A DNA stretch of 32,904 bases from an uncultured Roseiarcus sp. (GCA_945957375.1 CAMFKX010000022.1:1-32904), one strand, 5' to 3'. Positions 1 to 9,446 are shown, numbered from the stretch's first letter. The notes: generated by a model from the sequence alone, not told the origin. Numbers and translations are program-made.

Positions 1-788
1 TTGCACATGATGTAGCTCAGGATCGCGCCCGAGGAGCCGACCAGCGCGCCGGTGATGATCAGCGCCAGGTTGCCGAGGGTGAAGCCGATGCCCGCCGCCG
101 CCCAGCCGGAATAGGAGTTGAGCATCGAGATCACGACCGGCATGTCGGCGCCGCCGATCGGGATGATCAGCAGCACGCCGAGCGCGAGCGAAACCAGCGC
201 GATCAGCCAGAACCACGCCGCCGACTGGCTGGCGTAGAACAGCACGATGGAGAACACCAGCAGCACGGCGAGGCCGATGTTGATGGCGTGGCGCTGCGGC
301 AGCATGATCGGCGCGCCCGACATGCGCCCGTCGAGCTTGAGGAAGGCGATGATCGAGCCGGTGAAGGTGATCGCGCCGATGGCGAGGCCGAGCGACATCT
401 CGATGATGCTCGCGGGATGGATGCCGGCGCCCTCCGAGATGCCGAAGGCCTCGGGCGCGTAGAGCGCGCCGGCGGCGACCAGCACCGCGGCGAGGCCGAC
501 CAGCGAGTGGAACATCGCCACCAGCTGCGGCATCGCGGTCATCTGCACGGTGCGGGCGCGCCAGGCGCCGATGCCGCCGCCGATGCCGAAGCCGAGCAGC
601 ACGAGAACCCAGGAGAGGAAGCTGGCCGGCGGCTTGAGCGCCAGCGTGGTCAGGACCGCGAGGCCCATGCCGATCATGCCGTAGCGGTTGCCCTGGCGGG
701 AGGTCGCGGGCGAGGACAGGCCGCGCAGCGCCAGAATGAACAGGATGCCGGCGACGAGGTAGAGGATGGCGGCGAAGTTGGCGTTCAT
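1..788 (-). CDS. pntB: NAD(P) transhydrogenase subunit beta, partial (C-terminus outside window)
   Basis: Open minus frame starting at cat 786-788, rich in hydrophobic segments, immediately downstream of both pntA parts in the usual alphaproteobacterial order. Confidence 0.85.
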   Translation of the reverse strand, partial: MNANFAAILYLVAGILFILALRGLSSPATSRQGNRYGMIGMGLAVLTTLALKPPASFLSWVLVLLGFGIGGGIGAWRARTVQMTAMPQLVAMFHSLVGLAAVLVAAGALYAPEAFGISEGAGIHPASIIEMSLGLAIGAITFTGSIIAFLKLDGRMSGAPIMLPQRHAINIGLAVLLVFSIVLFYASQSAAWFWLIALVSLALGVLLIIPIGGADMPVVISMLNSYSGWAAAGIGFTLGNLALIITGALVGSSGAILSYIMC

Positions 789-794
789 GGGGCG

Positions 795-1217
795 TCAGCC
801 CTTCTTCTTGTACATCGCGAGCATCCGCTCGGTGACGAGGAACCCGCCGAAGATGTTGACGGACGCGAGGATGAGGGCGAGGAAGCCGACGAACTTGGCG
901 AAATTCGAACCGCTGTCGACGCCGGCGACGCCGACCGAAAGCAGGGCGCCGACCACGATGACCGACGAGATCGCGTTGGTGACCGACATCAGCGGCGTGT
1001 GCAGCGCCGGCGTCACCGACCAGACCACGTAATAGCCGACGAACACCGCCAGCGCGAAGATCGCCAGGCGGAAGACGAACGGGTCGATCGCGCCGCCCGA
1101 GGCGGCGTGGCCGGCGGCGGCGAGCTGGTCGCCATAGGCGTGCGCCGATTGCGCCGCCTGCTGCGCGGCGTCGGTGGCGGCTCTGAGTTTGGCGATGGCG
1201 GCGTCGAGATTGTCCAT
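795..1217 (-). CDS. pntAB: NAD(P) transhydrogenase subunit alpha part 2 (membrane part)
   Basis: 140 aa with [46 protein letters not shown], typical of PntA-2. Confidence 0.92.
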   Translation of the reverse strand: MDNLDAAIAKLRAATDAAQQAAQSAHAYGDQLAAAGHAASGGAIDPFVFRLAIFALAVFVGYYVVWSVTPALHTPLMSVTNAISSVIVVGALLSVGVAGVDSGSNFAKFVGFLALILASVNIFGGFLVTERMLAMYKKKG

Positions 1218-1255
1218 CCGGCTCTCCGGTATTCAGGGGCTGCGGCGGGGCGCGC

Positions 1256-2383
1256 CTACTTGGGCAGGAAGTTGGGGTGGACGACCGCGCCGCCCCGGGT
1301 GAGGCAGGTGGCCTTGACCAGTTCGTCGTCCCAGTTGACCGCGAGCGCCTTGTTCGGCTTGTCGATCAGGGTCTCGACGAAGGCGAACAGGTTGCGGGCG
1401 TAGAGCGCCGAGGCGGTCGCGCCGAGGCGGATGACGCTGGACGAGCCGACGATCTTGACGCCGTTCGCGGTCGTCACGATCTCGCCCGCGCGGGCGCCCT
1501 CGACGTTGCCGCCGCGCTCGACCGCAAGGTCGACCAGCACCGATCCCGGGCGCATCGAGGCGACCATCGCCGCGGTGACGAGGCGGGGGGCCGGGCGGCC
1601 GGGGATCAGCGCGGTGGTGACGACGATGTCCTGCTTGGCGATGTGGGTCGCGATCAGCGCCGCCTGCTTGGCCTTGTAGGCGTCCGACATCTCCTTGGCG
1701 TAGCCGCCGGCGGTCTCGGCCTGCTTGAACTCCTCGTCCTCGACGGCGACGAACTTGGCCCCGAGCGATTCGACCTGCTCCTTGGTGGCCGGACGGACGT
1801 CGGTCGCGGTCACGATCGCGCCGAGGCGGCGCGCCGTCGCGATCGCCTGAAGTCCGGCGACGCCGACGCCCATGATGAACGACTTGGCCGCCGGGACGGT
1901 GCCCGCAGGCGTCATCATCATCGGAAACGCGCGGCCGTATTCCGCCGCGGCGTCGACCACCGCGCGATAGCCCGCGAGATTGGCCTGGCTGGAGAGAATG
2001 TCCATCACCTGAGCGCGGGTGATGCGCGGCATCAGCTCCATCGCGAAGGCGGAGGCGCCGGACCCGGCCAGCGCCTGGATCGCGTCGGTCGCGCCGTAGG
2101 GGTCCATCGCGGCGATCACGAGCGCGCCGGACTTGAGCGCGGCGATCTCGTTCGCCTGAGGTCTGCGCACCTTGAGCACGACGTCCGCGCCGAGGGCCTC
2201 CCCCTCGGACACGAGGCGCGCGCCGGCGGCCTGATAGTCGGCGTCCGGGACGCCCGCCTTGACGCCGGCGCCGTGCTCGACCGCCACTTCGGCGCCGAGG
2301 CCGATGAACTTCTTGACGGTTTCCGGGGTGGCCGCGACGCGGGTCTCCGCCGGGTCCTTCTCGGCGGGCACTCCAATCAACAT
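1256..2383 (-). CDS. pntAA: NAD(P) transhydrogenase subunit alpha part 1
   Basis: MLIGVPAEKDPAETRVAATPETVKKFIGLGAEV and MTPAGTVPAAKSFIMGVGVAGLQAIATARRLGAIVTATDVRP, alanine dehydrogenase/PNT domain; start set at the internal ATG rather than the longer ORF start. Confidence 0.92.
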   Translation of the reverse strand: MLIGVPAEKDPAETRVAATPETVKKFIGLGAEVAVEHGAGVKAGVPDADYQAAGARLVSEGEALGADVVLKVRRPQANEIAALKSGALVIAAMDPYGATDAIQALAGSGASAFAMELMPRITRAQVMDILSSQANLAGYRAVVDAAAEYGRAFPMMMTPAGTVPAAKSFIMGVGVAGLQAIATARRLGAIVTATDVRPATKEQVESLGAKFVAVEDEEFKQAETAGGYAKEMSDAYKAKQAALIATHIAKQDIVVTTALIPGRPAPRLVTAAMVASMRPGSVLVDLAVERGGNVEGARAGEIVTTANGVKIVGSSSVIRLGATASALYARNLFAFVETLIDKPNKALAVNWDDELVKATCLTRGGAVVHPNFLPK

Positions 2384-2540
2384 GTCATCCCCCGTCACCA
2401 ACCTGGAACGGCTGCCTAGCCCGTCTGCGCTTATGGGCCGCGGATCGGCGATGCGGCCAGCTCCGCAACGCCGCAGTTCCATAGATCATCGCCGCCTTCG
2501 CCGCAACGCGACGTCGGTATGAGCGGCGCGGTCTCGAAGC

Positions 2541-2909
2541 TCAGGCGCGCGCGGCGACGTCGGCCGGGCGATCGCCGCTCTTGTCCCGGCTTTCCAGCGC
2601 CTCCGCCTTGACGAGGTCGGCCTGCGCCGCGTCCTGCGCCGCCTTGGCGTCGTCGAGCTGCCCCGCCAGCTCGGCGATCGAGCTCTTCAGGTTGTCGCGC
2701 CGCGCGGAGGCGGCCCGGGCGTAGGTCGGATAGGCGAAATGGCGGGGATCGGCGATGCCGGCGCGCTTCTCCTCGTTGGCGATCTCGCGATCGAGCTCCC
2801 CCGACATGCGCCCGAACTCGGCGATCATCTGTTCGATCTGGCGGACCCTGCGCCGCCTCTCTTCGAGCTGAAAGCGCTTGAGACGGATCAGCGTGTCCCG
2901 CGACTTCAT
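2541..2909 (-). CDS. FliJ-like coiled-coil protein
   Basis: 122 aa charged coiled-coil (MKSRDTLIRLKRFQLEERRRRVRQIEQMIAEF...), divergent from ctrA, as in many Hyphomicrobiales. Confidence 0.65.
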   Translation of the reverse strand: MKSRDTLIRLKRFQLEERRRRVRQIEQMIAEFGRMSGELDREIANEEKRAGIADPRHFAYPTYARAASARRDNLKSSIAELAGQLDDAKAAQDAAQADLVKAEALESRDKSGDRPADVAARA

Positions 2910-3439
2910 TCCCGCTCGCTCCCTGCACCAGCCTCTCGTTCCGACGTCGAACTCTCATTCACGACCACGAGACAGAGCGATCTTGGCGCCGGAAGGTTTC
3001 GCTTTCCTTACCTGTTCGTTCGCCAGAGGCGTCCGCCTGGCGCAAGCGCGGCGCGTTAGCGTTTCGTTTACGCGCTTCGTTAACAATCCGGACCTGGCGC
3101 ACGCGCACGCGAAATAAATTCCTCGTCCGACGGCTGTCCGAAGCTCCGGCCGGAGCTTGGTGAATTCCGAGTCGCATGAATCGCTTGGGGCCATAAGCTG
3201 AAGTGAAACATTAAAAAGTGAAAATGAAATTCATTCGTTATGACAGAGGCTTATCCAAACGTTAGGGATATTGGTTAGGGGGTTGAAGGAAGGAATCATG
3301 TTTTGTTAACCAATGGCGGTCACTCTTCGTTTCGAATCAGTCTGGGCTGCAGGTCCGCCTGCGCGCCCCCGAGGGCTGGGCGTAAAGCGACGTACGGAAC
3401 CGCGGTCAAACAGCAAGAAGGCGAGGCGGGGAGCCTAAC

Positions 3440-4141
3440 ATGCGCGTTTTATTGATCGAGGACGACGCGGCGACCGCGCAGAGCATCGAACTCATGTTGA
3501 AGTCGGAAAACTTCAACGTCTACGCGACCGACCTCGGCGAGGAGGGGATCGATCTCGGCAAGCTGTACGACTACGACATCATCCTGCTCGACCTCAACCT
3601 GCCCGACATGTCCGGCTATGAAGTGCTGCGCTCGCTGAGGGTGACCAAGATCAAGACGCCGATCCTGATCCTGTCGGGCATGGCGGGGATCGAGGACAAG
3701 GTCAAAGGCCTCGGCCACGGCGCCGACGACTACCTGACCAAACCCTTCCACAAGGACGAACTGATCGCGCGCATCCACGCCATCGTCCGCCGCTCGAAGG
3801 GCCACGCCCAGTCGGTGATCATCACCGGCGATCTGACCGTCAATCTCGACCAGAAGACCGTCGACGTCGACGGCGCCCGGGTGCATCTGACCGGCAAGGA
3901 ATACCAGATGCTGGAGCTGCTTTCGCTCCGCAAGGGCACCACGCTGACGAAAGAGATGTTCCTCAACCACCTCTACGGCGGGATGGACGAGCCGGAGCTC
4001 AAGATCATCGACGTCTTCATCTGCAAGCTGCGCAAGAAGCTGGCGGTAGCCTCCGGCGGCCGCAACTACATCGAGACGGTCTGGGGCCGCGGCTACGTGC
4101 TTCGCGAGCCTTCGCCGAACGAGGAGCGGATCACCGCCTGA
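3440..4141 (+). CDS. ctrA: Cell cycle response regulator CtrA
   Basis: 233 aa OmpR-family regulator: [64 protein letters not shown]...; winged-helix C-terminus with [29 protein letters not shown]-like signature (here [29 protein letters not shown]). Confidence 0.97.
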   Translation: MRVLLIEDDAATAQSIELMLKSENFNVYATDLGEEGIDLGKLYDYDIILLDLNLPDMSGYEVLRSLRVTKIKTPILILSGMAGIEDKVKGLGHGADDYLTKPFHKDELIARIHAIVRRSKGHAQSVIITGDLTVNLDQKTVDVDGARVHLTGKEYQMLELLSLRKGTTLTKEMFLNHLYGGMDEPELKIIDVFICKLRKKLAVASGGRNYIETVWGRGYVLREPSPNEERITA

Positions 4142-4152
4142 GCGCCCGGCGG

Positions 4153-4170
4153 GCCAGACGCGGGTCTGGC
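4153..4170 (+). terminator. Candidate ctrA-downstream hairpin
   Basis: GCCAGAC-GCGG-GTCTGGC, perfect 7-bp stem just after the ctrA stop; no strong T-run. Confidence 0.35.
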
Positions 4171-4284
4171 GCCGCCCGTCTTGGCTCACCCGCCTCTCAC
4201 CCTCAGTGATTTTGCAGAACCCTCCGCACACTCTTGTGGATAGCCGGGCGCAGGCTGCGACGCTAGCGGCGGCGTTCGCGCGAG

Positions 4285-6423
4285 TCAGTGCGTCTTCAGC
4301 CAGGCGCGCAGGAACTGGTTCATCATCGCGTCGGCGACCGCGGCGTGGCCTTCGGCGGTGCGATGGAAGGCGCCGCCGTAGAGCGAGGCCATCACGAGCT
4401 GCAGGCGGTCGGCGATCGGCGGCAGCACGGTCAGGCCGGAGGCGCAGGAAAAGCCGAACGGGCAGTCGATCTGGGTGTTCGCCTTCAGGTAGGAATCGTT
4501 CATCGTGACGAACAACCGCCGGCGCGGCGCATAGGGCAGGAAGTCGGCGGGCGAGGTCGGGACGAAGCCGTCGCCGGCGGCGTCGGCGCGCGGCATCCGC
4601 CCCTCGGTCCGCTCCGCGGAATCGGCGAAAGCGCAGACGCCCCGTCCGGCGAACGGCTTCTGGGTGTCGACGAACTGGAACCGCGTCGGGTTGTCCCAGC
4701 CCGGCCCGCATGTCCAGTCGGGCCGGGTCGTGCAGCGCAGCACGTCGAAGAAGCCGATCTGGTGATGGTGGCTCGGAACGCCGAGCACGTAGTCGACGAC
4801 CTTCTGCAGGGCCTGCGGCTGGAAGCGGAACCGGCTCACCCCGTCGAGGCCGGCGGTCCCGGAGCAGCGCCGGCCGTTCTCGTCGACGGCGAGGTTCTCG
4901 TAATCGGTCTGAACCACCTGCGCGGCGTCGACGTCGAGCAGCGTCTCGATCGCGCCCGCCGCGATCTGAAGCCGCTCGCGCACCATCGTCAGATAGGCGC
5001 GCACCGGCGCGAACATGAATTTGCCGCCGCCGAGCCATTCGGAGATCTGGGCGACGGGGGCCGCGTCGCCGGCGGACTTCAGGATCCCCGACGCGACCAT
5101 CGGCGCGAAGCCGACGTCGTTGCCGCCGAGCGACAGGAACACCAGATCGGGCGCGCGCTTGAGATGGGCGCAGCGCTTCAGCGCCACGGCGTCGGACGAC
5201 ACGATCGTCTTCTCGCCCCATGTCTTCGGCTTCGGCAGGACATAGTCCTTCTCGATCGTCAGCGGTTCGTCGCAGAGAAGGTTCAGCGCCGCCTGGAGCT
5301 GCGAGGGCACCGCGCCGTCTGGCGCGGTCAGAAGCTCGCGCGCCTTCATCGGTCCGAACACGCCTTCGAGCGCGTCCGCGCCGGAGCAGGCGAGGTGGAT
5401 CAGCGTGACGGCGCGATGCGGATCCTCGAGGGCGAGTTCGAGCGCGGCCCGGAACTGATGGGAATATTGCGAGCGGTGGCAGTCGGGGCTCGTCCAGCCG
5501 GCCCGGGCGGCGTAATAGGCCTCGGCGTCGGCCTGGCTGGCGAAGCCGTCATTCGGCGCCGGCGCCGCGACGCCGCTCGCGGTCCAGCGCAACGGCCAGC
5601 CGCCGAGCGCCGGCCGGCTCGGATCGAACGAATCGCCATAGGTGATGTTGGTCGGCGGGGCGGCGAAGCGGATCGGGACGTCGGGGTTGCCCTCGCCCGA
5701 GCCGAAGGAATCGCCGAGCCCGAGGATGAGCGTGTCCTTGACGACGACGGTCTCGCGCGCAAGCTCCTGTCCGCCCGCGTCGCGCACGACGAGCACGCCG
5801 CCGTCGCCCGCCTCGCCCGGATGGTAGGGCACGTCGTGGATGAAGACGGATTGGGCGCAGGGGGCGCGCTCGGTCTCGGCCGCGCCCGAGGCGGGCGTCA
5901 GGGTCCATGCGCATTCGCCGGCGTGGGCCGCGGCCAGCGGCGGCGCGAGGCGCGCCTCGATCGCGTGGACGGCGGGTTTGACGTAGTCCTCGTCGCGGGA
6001 CTCGTGCGGTCCGCTGGCGCGCCGACAGGCGCGGGCGTAGCGGAAGGGCTTTCCCTGCGCCTGCGCGAAGCCGAGGTAGCAGGTCTCGCCCTCGCCGACG
6101 CTGTCGTGCGCCCAGCCGAGCCGATCGGTCTCGAAATTCCGCCCGCTCCAGGTCGCCCGGCACCGGTCCGGCGTCGACGGGTCGGCGCAGTTGCGCGCGT
6201 TGAGCGCGTTCTCGGTCGCTTGCACGAAAGCCGGCGGCGTCGCCCCCGCTTCGGCGGCGAGCCGGGCGAATTGCGCCCGATGGCGCTCGAACTGACGGTC
6301 GCTCTTGTAGAAGCGGAACGGATTGTAGACCGACCAGACGATTCCCGGCCCGTCGGCCTTGGCCGGGCCCCCCGCGCCCGACGCCAGCAGCAGCAGCGCA
6401 ACCAGAGTCGCGTGTCGCGTCAT
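4285..6423 (-). CDS. SGNH/GDSL-type hydrolase, secreted, about 712 aa
   Basis: Signal peptide (MTRHATLVALLLLASGAGGPAKA); GLGDSFGSGEGNP (block I), LSLGGNDVGF (block III) and C-terminal FHRTAEGHAA (block V-like H). Confidence 0.75.
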   Translation of the reverse strand: MTRHATLVALLLLASGAGGPAKADGPGIVWSVYNPFRFYKSDRQFERHRAQFARLAAEAGATPPAFVQATENALNARNCADPSTPDRCRATWSGRNFETDRLGWAHDSVGEGETCYLGFAQAQGKPFRYARACRRASGPHESRDEDYVKPAVHAIEARLAPPLAAAHAGECAWTLTPASGAAETERAPCAQSVFIHDVPYHPGEAGDGGVLVVRDAGGQELARETVVVKDTLILGLGDSFGSGEGNPDVPIRFAAPPTNITYGDSFDPSRPALGGWPLRWTASGVAAPAPNDGFASQADAEAYYAARAGWTSPDCHRSQYSHQFRAALELALEDPHRAVTLIHLACSGADALEGVFGPMKARELLTAPDGAVPSQLQAALNLLCDEPLTIEKDYVLPKPKTWGEKTIVSSDAVALKRCAHLKRAPDLVFLSLGGNDVGFAPMVASGILKSAGDAAPVAQISEWLGGGKFMFAPVRAYLTMVRERLQIAAGAIETLLDVDAAQVVQTDYENLAVDENGRRCSGTAGLDGVSRFRFQPQALQKVVDYVLGVPSHHHQIGFFDVLRCTTRPDWTCGPGWDNPTRFQFVDTQKPFAGRGVCAFADSAERTEGRMPRADAAGDGFVPTSPADFLPYAPRRRLFVTMNDSYLKANTQIDCPFGFSCASGLTVLPPIADRLQLVMASLYGGAFHRTAEGHAAVADAMMNQFLRAWLKTH

Positions 6424-6555
6424 GTCCGCCTCCGGCCACGCCGACCCCGCGGCGACAGTCGTTAACGCTTCATTTATGCGGCCGGCGTTCGGGCAAAGTC
6501 AAACGCGCCGCGGGTTCGGCAGGGCAATCGCTTTAAGCAACTTGCGCGCCGGCGG

Positions 6556-6601
6556 TGAGCGTCCCCGCCCCCTTGTGGGGGCGGGACAGGGTGGGGGGTC
6601 T
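6556..6601. repeat. GC-rich intergenic palindromic repeat, copy 1
   Basis: GAGCGTCCCCGCCCCCTTGTGGGGGCGGGACAGGGTGGGGGGTCTCGC; reverse-complement relative at 13121..13203. Confidence 0.75.
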
Positions 6602-6647
6602 CGCTGACCCTTCAATTTCGCGCTTTCTAACGCCAAACGGCGAGGCC

Positions 6648-6700
6648 GGCGCGACCCCCCTCCTCAATCCTCCCCCGCAAGGGGGGAGGAGGCGCCGCGC
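6648..6700. repeat. Related GC-rich palindromic element, opposite orientation
   Basis: GCGACCCCCCTCCTCAATCCTCCCCCGCAAGGGGGGAGGAGGCGCC, hairpin CCTCCCCC-GCAA-GGGGGGAGG. Confidence 0.65.
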
Positions 6701-6833
6701 CGGAGCTTCAAGCGATTGCCCTGGCGGGTTCGGAGCGGCGCGCGGGGGCCGGCCGGTTTGTCGTTCGGCTCGGTTTTGCTAGGGTCGGCGCGCTGCGCGC
6801 CGGGACGAGGCGGGCGAGTCGGGGGCTTCCGGG

Positions 6834-7661
6834 ATGCAGGGACGGTTTCGAGGACTTTTCGCCGCGGCGGCGCTGGCGGCGCTCGCCCTCGGCGCGCCGG
6901 CGCGCGCGGGCGAAGATTGCGGCCACGGGCCGGAAGGCTTCAGCCAGTGGCTCGCCGCCTTCAAGGGCGTGGCGGCGCGCGACGGCGTCTCGGCCGCCTC
7001 GTTCGAGGCCGCGCTCGGCGGGACCAGCTACGATTCGTCGGTCGGCGCGCACGATCGCGGCGTAGTGCGGCTTGGCTCCAATTTCGAGAGTTTTTCCGCG
7101 GCGCACGTGACCCCCGGCATCGTCGCGCGCGGCAAGTCCCTGATGGCGAAGAACGCCGCGACGCTCCAGGCGATCGAGCAGCGTTTCGGCGTGCCCGGCG
7201 CGATCCTGGTCGCGATCTGGGGGCTCGAGACCAGCTTCGGCGGCGACAACGGCGCCTATCCGACCTTCGCGGCGCTGGCGACGCTCGCCTGGGACTGTCG
7301 CCGCGCCGACCGCTTTCGCGCCGAGCTGATCGACGCGCTGACCCTCGTCGAGAAGGGCGTCTGGCCCAATCCCAAGGCGCTGCGCGGCGCCTGGGCGGGC
7401 GAGATCGGCCAGACCCAGCTCATGCCCTCGGCGGTGATGATGTACGCGACCACGCCCGACGGCGCCGGGACGCCGGACATCATCCACAATTCCGGCGACG
7501 CGCTCGCCTCGACCGCCGCCTTCCTCGCCGCGCACGGCTGGAAGCGCGGCGAGCCGTGGAACGAGGGCCAGCCGAACTTCCCGGCGATCCTCGAATGGAA
7601 CGCCGCGCCGATCTACGCCAAGACGATCGCGCTGTTCGCCGACCGGCTCGCCGGCCGATGA
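6834..7661 (+). CDS. Lytic murein transglycosylase, MltB family
   Basis: ILVAIWGLETSFGGDNGAYPTFAALATLAWDCRRADRFRAELIDAL and GEIGQTQLMPSAVMMYA, typical MltB-like catalytic region; signal peptide present. Confidence 0.92.
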   Translation: MQGRFRGLFAAAALAALALGAPARAGEDCGHGPEGFSQWLAAFKGVAARDGVSAASFEAALGGTSYDSSVGAHDRGVVRLGSNFESFSAAHVTPGIVARGKSLMAKNAATLQAIEQRFGVPGAILVAIWGLETSFGGDNGAYPTFAALATLAWDCRRADRFRAELIDALTLVEKGVWPNPKALRGAWAGEIGQTQLMPSAVMMYATTPDGAGTPDIIHNSGDALASTAAFLAAHGWKRGEPWNEGQPNFPAILEWNAAPIYAKTIALFADRLAGR

Positions 7662-7749
7662 CGCCGTCGCCGGCGCGTTGACTTGGCGCGTTTCGCGCCG
7701 ATATGACCGCGCGCGGCCGCAGCGGCGGCTCGCGCAAGCGGAGCGTTGA

Positions 7750-8649
7750 GTGACGGGTCCTTCCGATCATGCCCCCGGGCCGACCCCCGCCGTCTCGGTG
7801 ATCATTCCCCATTACAACGACCTCGACAATCTGAAGCGCTGCCTCGATCTGCTCGATCGCCAGACCCTGCCGCGCGAGCGTTTCGAGATCGTGGTGGCCG
7901 ACAACAACTCTGCCTGCGGCCTGGCCGCGGTCGCCGAGGTCTGCGGCGCCCGCGCCCGCGCCGTGCCGGCGCCGAAGCAGGGCGCGGGGGAAGCCCGCAA
8001 CGCCGGGGTCGCGGCGGCGCGCGGCGAAGTGCTCGCCTTCATCGATTCGGACTGCCGGCCCGAGCCCGCCTGGCTCGAGCGGGGGGTCGCGGCGCTCGCG
8101 GGGGCCGACTTCGCGGGCGGCGAGGTCGTGGTGGTGGTCGAGGACCGCGACCGCGCCACCGCGGTCGAGGCCTTCGAGCTCGCCTTCGGCTTCGAGGCGC
8201 GCCGCTACGTGCTGCGCCAGAACTATTGCGTGACCGCCAACATGTTCGTGCGGCGCGACGTGTTCGAGGCCGTCGGGCCGTTCCGCCAGCAGGTCGCCGA
8301 GGACGTCGACTGGGGCTGGCGCGCGATCGGCAAGGGCTACCGGCTGGCCTACGCGCCCGATTCCGTCGTGCTGCACCCGGCTCGCCACGACTGGGACGAC
8401 CTCCTGCGCAAATGGCGTCGCGTCTCGCGCGAAATGTTCCTGCTGAGAACCGAGCAGCCGGGCGGGCGTCTGCGCTGGTTCGTCCACACCACCGGCCTCT
8501 TCCTGTCGCCGGCGACCGGCCTCGTCTCGGTCATGCGGAACGACAACCTCCGCTCTCCGCGGGAGCGGGCGCTCGCCTATGTCGCGCTCTTGCGGCTCAG
8601 GGCCTGGCGCATCCGCGAAGGCTACCGGCTGCTGCTCGCCCGCGTGTAG
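7750..8649 (+). CDS. Glycosyltransferase family 2 protein
   Basis: VSVIIPHYNDLDNLKRCLDLLDRQTLPRERFEIVVADNNS, FIDSDCRPEPAW, ED.DWGWR; GTG start. Confidence 0.9.
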   Translation: MTGPSDHAPGPTPAVSVIIPHYNDLDNLKRCLDLLDRQTLPRERFEIVVADNNSACGLAAVAEVCGARARAVPAPKQGAGEARNAGVAAARGEVLAFIDSDCRPEPAWLERGVAALAGADFAGGEVVVVVEDRDRATAVEAFELAFGFEARRYVLRQNYCVTANMFVRRDVFEAVGPFRQQVAEDVDWGWRAIGKGYRLAYAPDSVVLHPARHDWDDLLRKWRRVSREMFLLRTEQPGGRLRWFVHTTGLFLSPATGLVSVMRNDNLRSPRERALAYVALLRLRAWRIREGYRLLLARV

Positions 8650-8672
8650 CCGCAATGGCCCGTTGATTTGGG

Positions 8673-8690
8673 CCGTACGGACCCGTACGG
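8673..8690. promoter_or_regulatory. Tandem palindromic operator candidate for the TA module
   Basis: CCGTACGG-AC-CCGTACGG, two identical 8-bp palindromes at 10-bp spacing just before the antitoxin ATG. Confidence 0.55.
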
Positions 8691-8697
8691 TGTCGGA

Positions 8698-8976
8698 ATG
8701 AGCAAGATTGACGACGCGAAGGCGAAAGGGGCGGAGGAAGCGCGCAACACGCTCCCTGCGCTCCTCGATCTCGCTGAGCGCGGCGAGTCCACAATTATCA
8801 GCAGGCATGGCCGGCCGATTGCGGCCATCGTTCCAATTGCCGCCTATGAGGCGATCCATGATGACAAGAAGCCCAGGCAGCGCTCGCTTCTTTCGCTTAG
8901 CGGATCCGGAGCTGGCCTGTGGGGGGAAGACAGCGCGAAGACGCTCCGCGGGATACGCGACGAATGGACCCGCTGA
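8698..8976 (+). CDS. Type II antitoxin, Phd/YefM family
   Basis: MSKIDDAKAKGAEEARNTLPALLDLAERGESTIISRHGRPIAAIVPIAAYEAI, Phd/YefM N-terminal fold signature; followed by PIN toxin. Confidence 0.88.
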   Translation: MSKIDDAKAKGAEEARNTLPALLDLAERGESTIISRHGRPIAAIVPIAAYEAIHDDKKPRQRSLLSLSGSGAGLWGEDSAKTLRGIRDEWTR

Positions 8977-9446
8977 ACCTTGACGGCCTACCCGATAACG
9001 CATTGATTTTGGTCGACACCGCCCCGATCATCTACGTGCTCGAAGGTCATCCTCATTTCGCTGATCGGTTCAGGCCGCTTTTCCAGGCCCATGAGGCAGG
9101 AGCGTTCCAACTGGCGATCACGACAATCACCATCGCCGAAGTCATGACCGGAGTCGAACAGGCCGGGGCGCCGACGGGCGCTGCGGGAAACCGAGATTGG
9201 GGCGCCGCCGTTCGATCCGAATTAGCCTTGCGATACACTGAGGTCTTTAATACCTGGCGGGTTGTTGACCTTGATTATAGCATCGCAGTTCGTGCGGCAG
9301 GATTGCGCGCCGTGTATCGGCTAAAGCTTCCCGACGCAGTGCAGGCCGCGAGCGCGCTCGCGATCAGCGCGGACGCGTTGGTGACGCATGACCGGGATTT
9401 CTCCCGTCTCAAAGCAAGCCTCGCGCCGATGCGGGTCCTTTCGTAA
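8964..9446 (+). CDS. PIN-domain (VapC-like) toxin
   Basis: ILVDTAPIIYVLEGHP, TTITIAEVMTGVEQAG, KLPDAVQAASALAISADALVTHDRDF, the conserved acidic PIN residues; overlaps antitoxin by 13 bp. Confidence 0.9.
   Translation: MDPLNLDGLPDNALILVDTAPIIYVLEGHPHFADRFRPLFQAHEAGAFQLAITTITIAEVMTGVEQAGAPTGAAGNRDWGAAVRSELALRYTEVFNTWRVVDLDYSIAVRAAGLRAVYRLKLPDAVQAASALAISADALVTHDRDFSRLKASLAPMRVLS

Noticed and set aside
288-2419. Long + strand ORFs opposite pntB/pntAB/pntAA
   Set aside because: Shadow ORFs of recognisable transhydrogenase genes.
4288-6465. 725-aa + strand ORF antisense to the SGNH hydrolase
   Set aside because: High-GC antisense shadow ORF; the minus frame has signal peptide and catalytic blocks.
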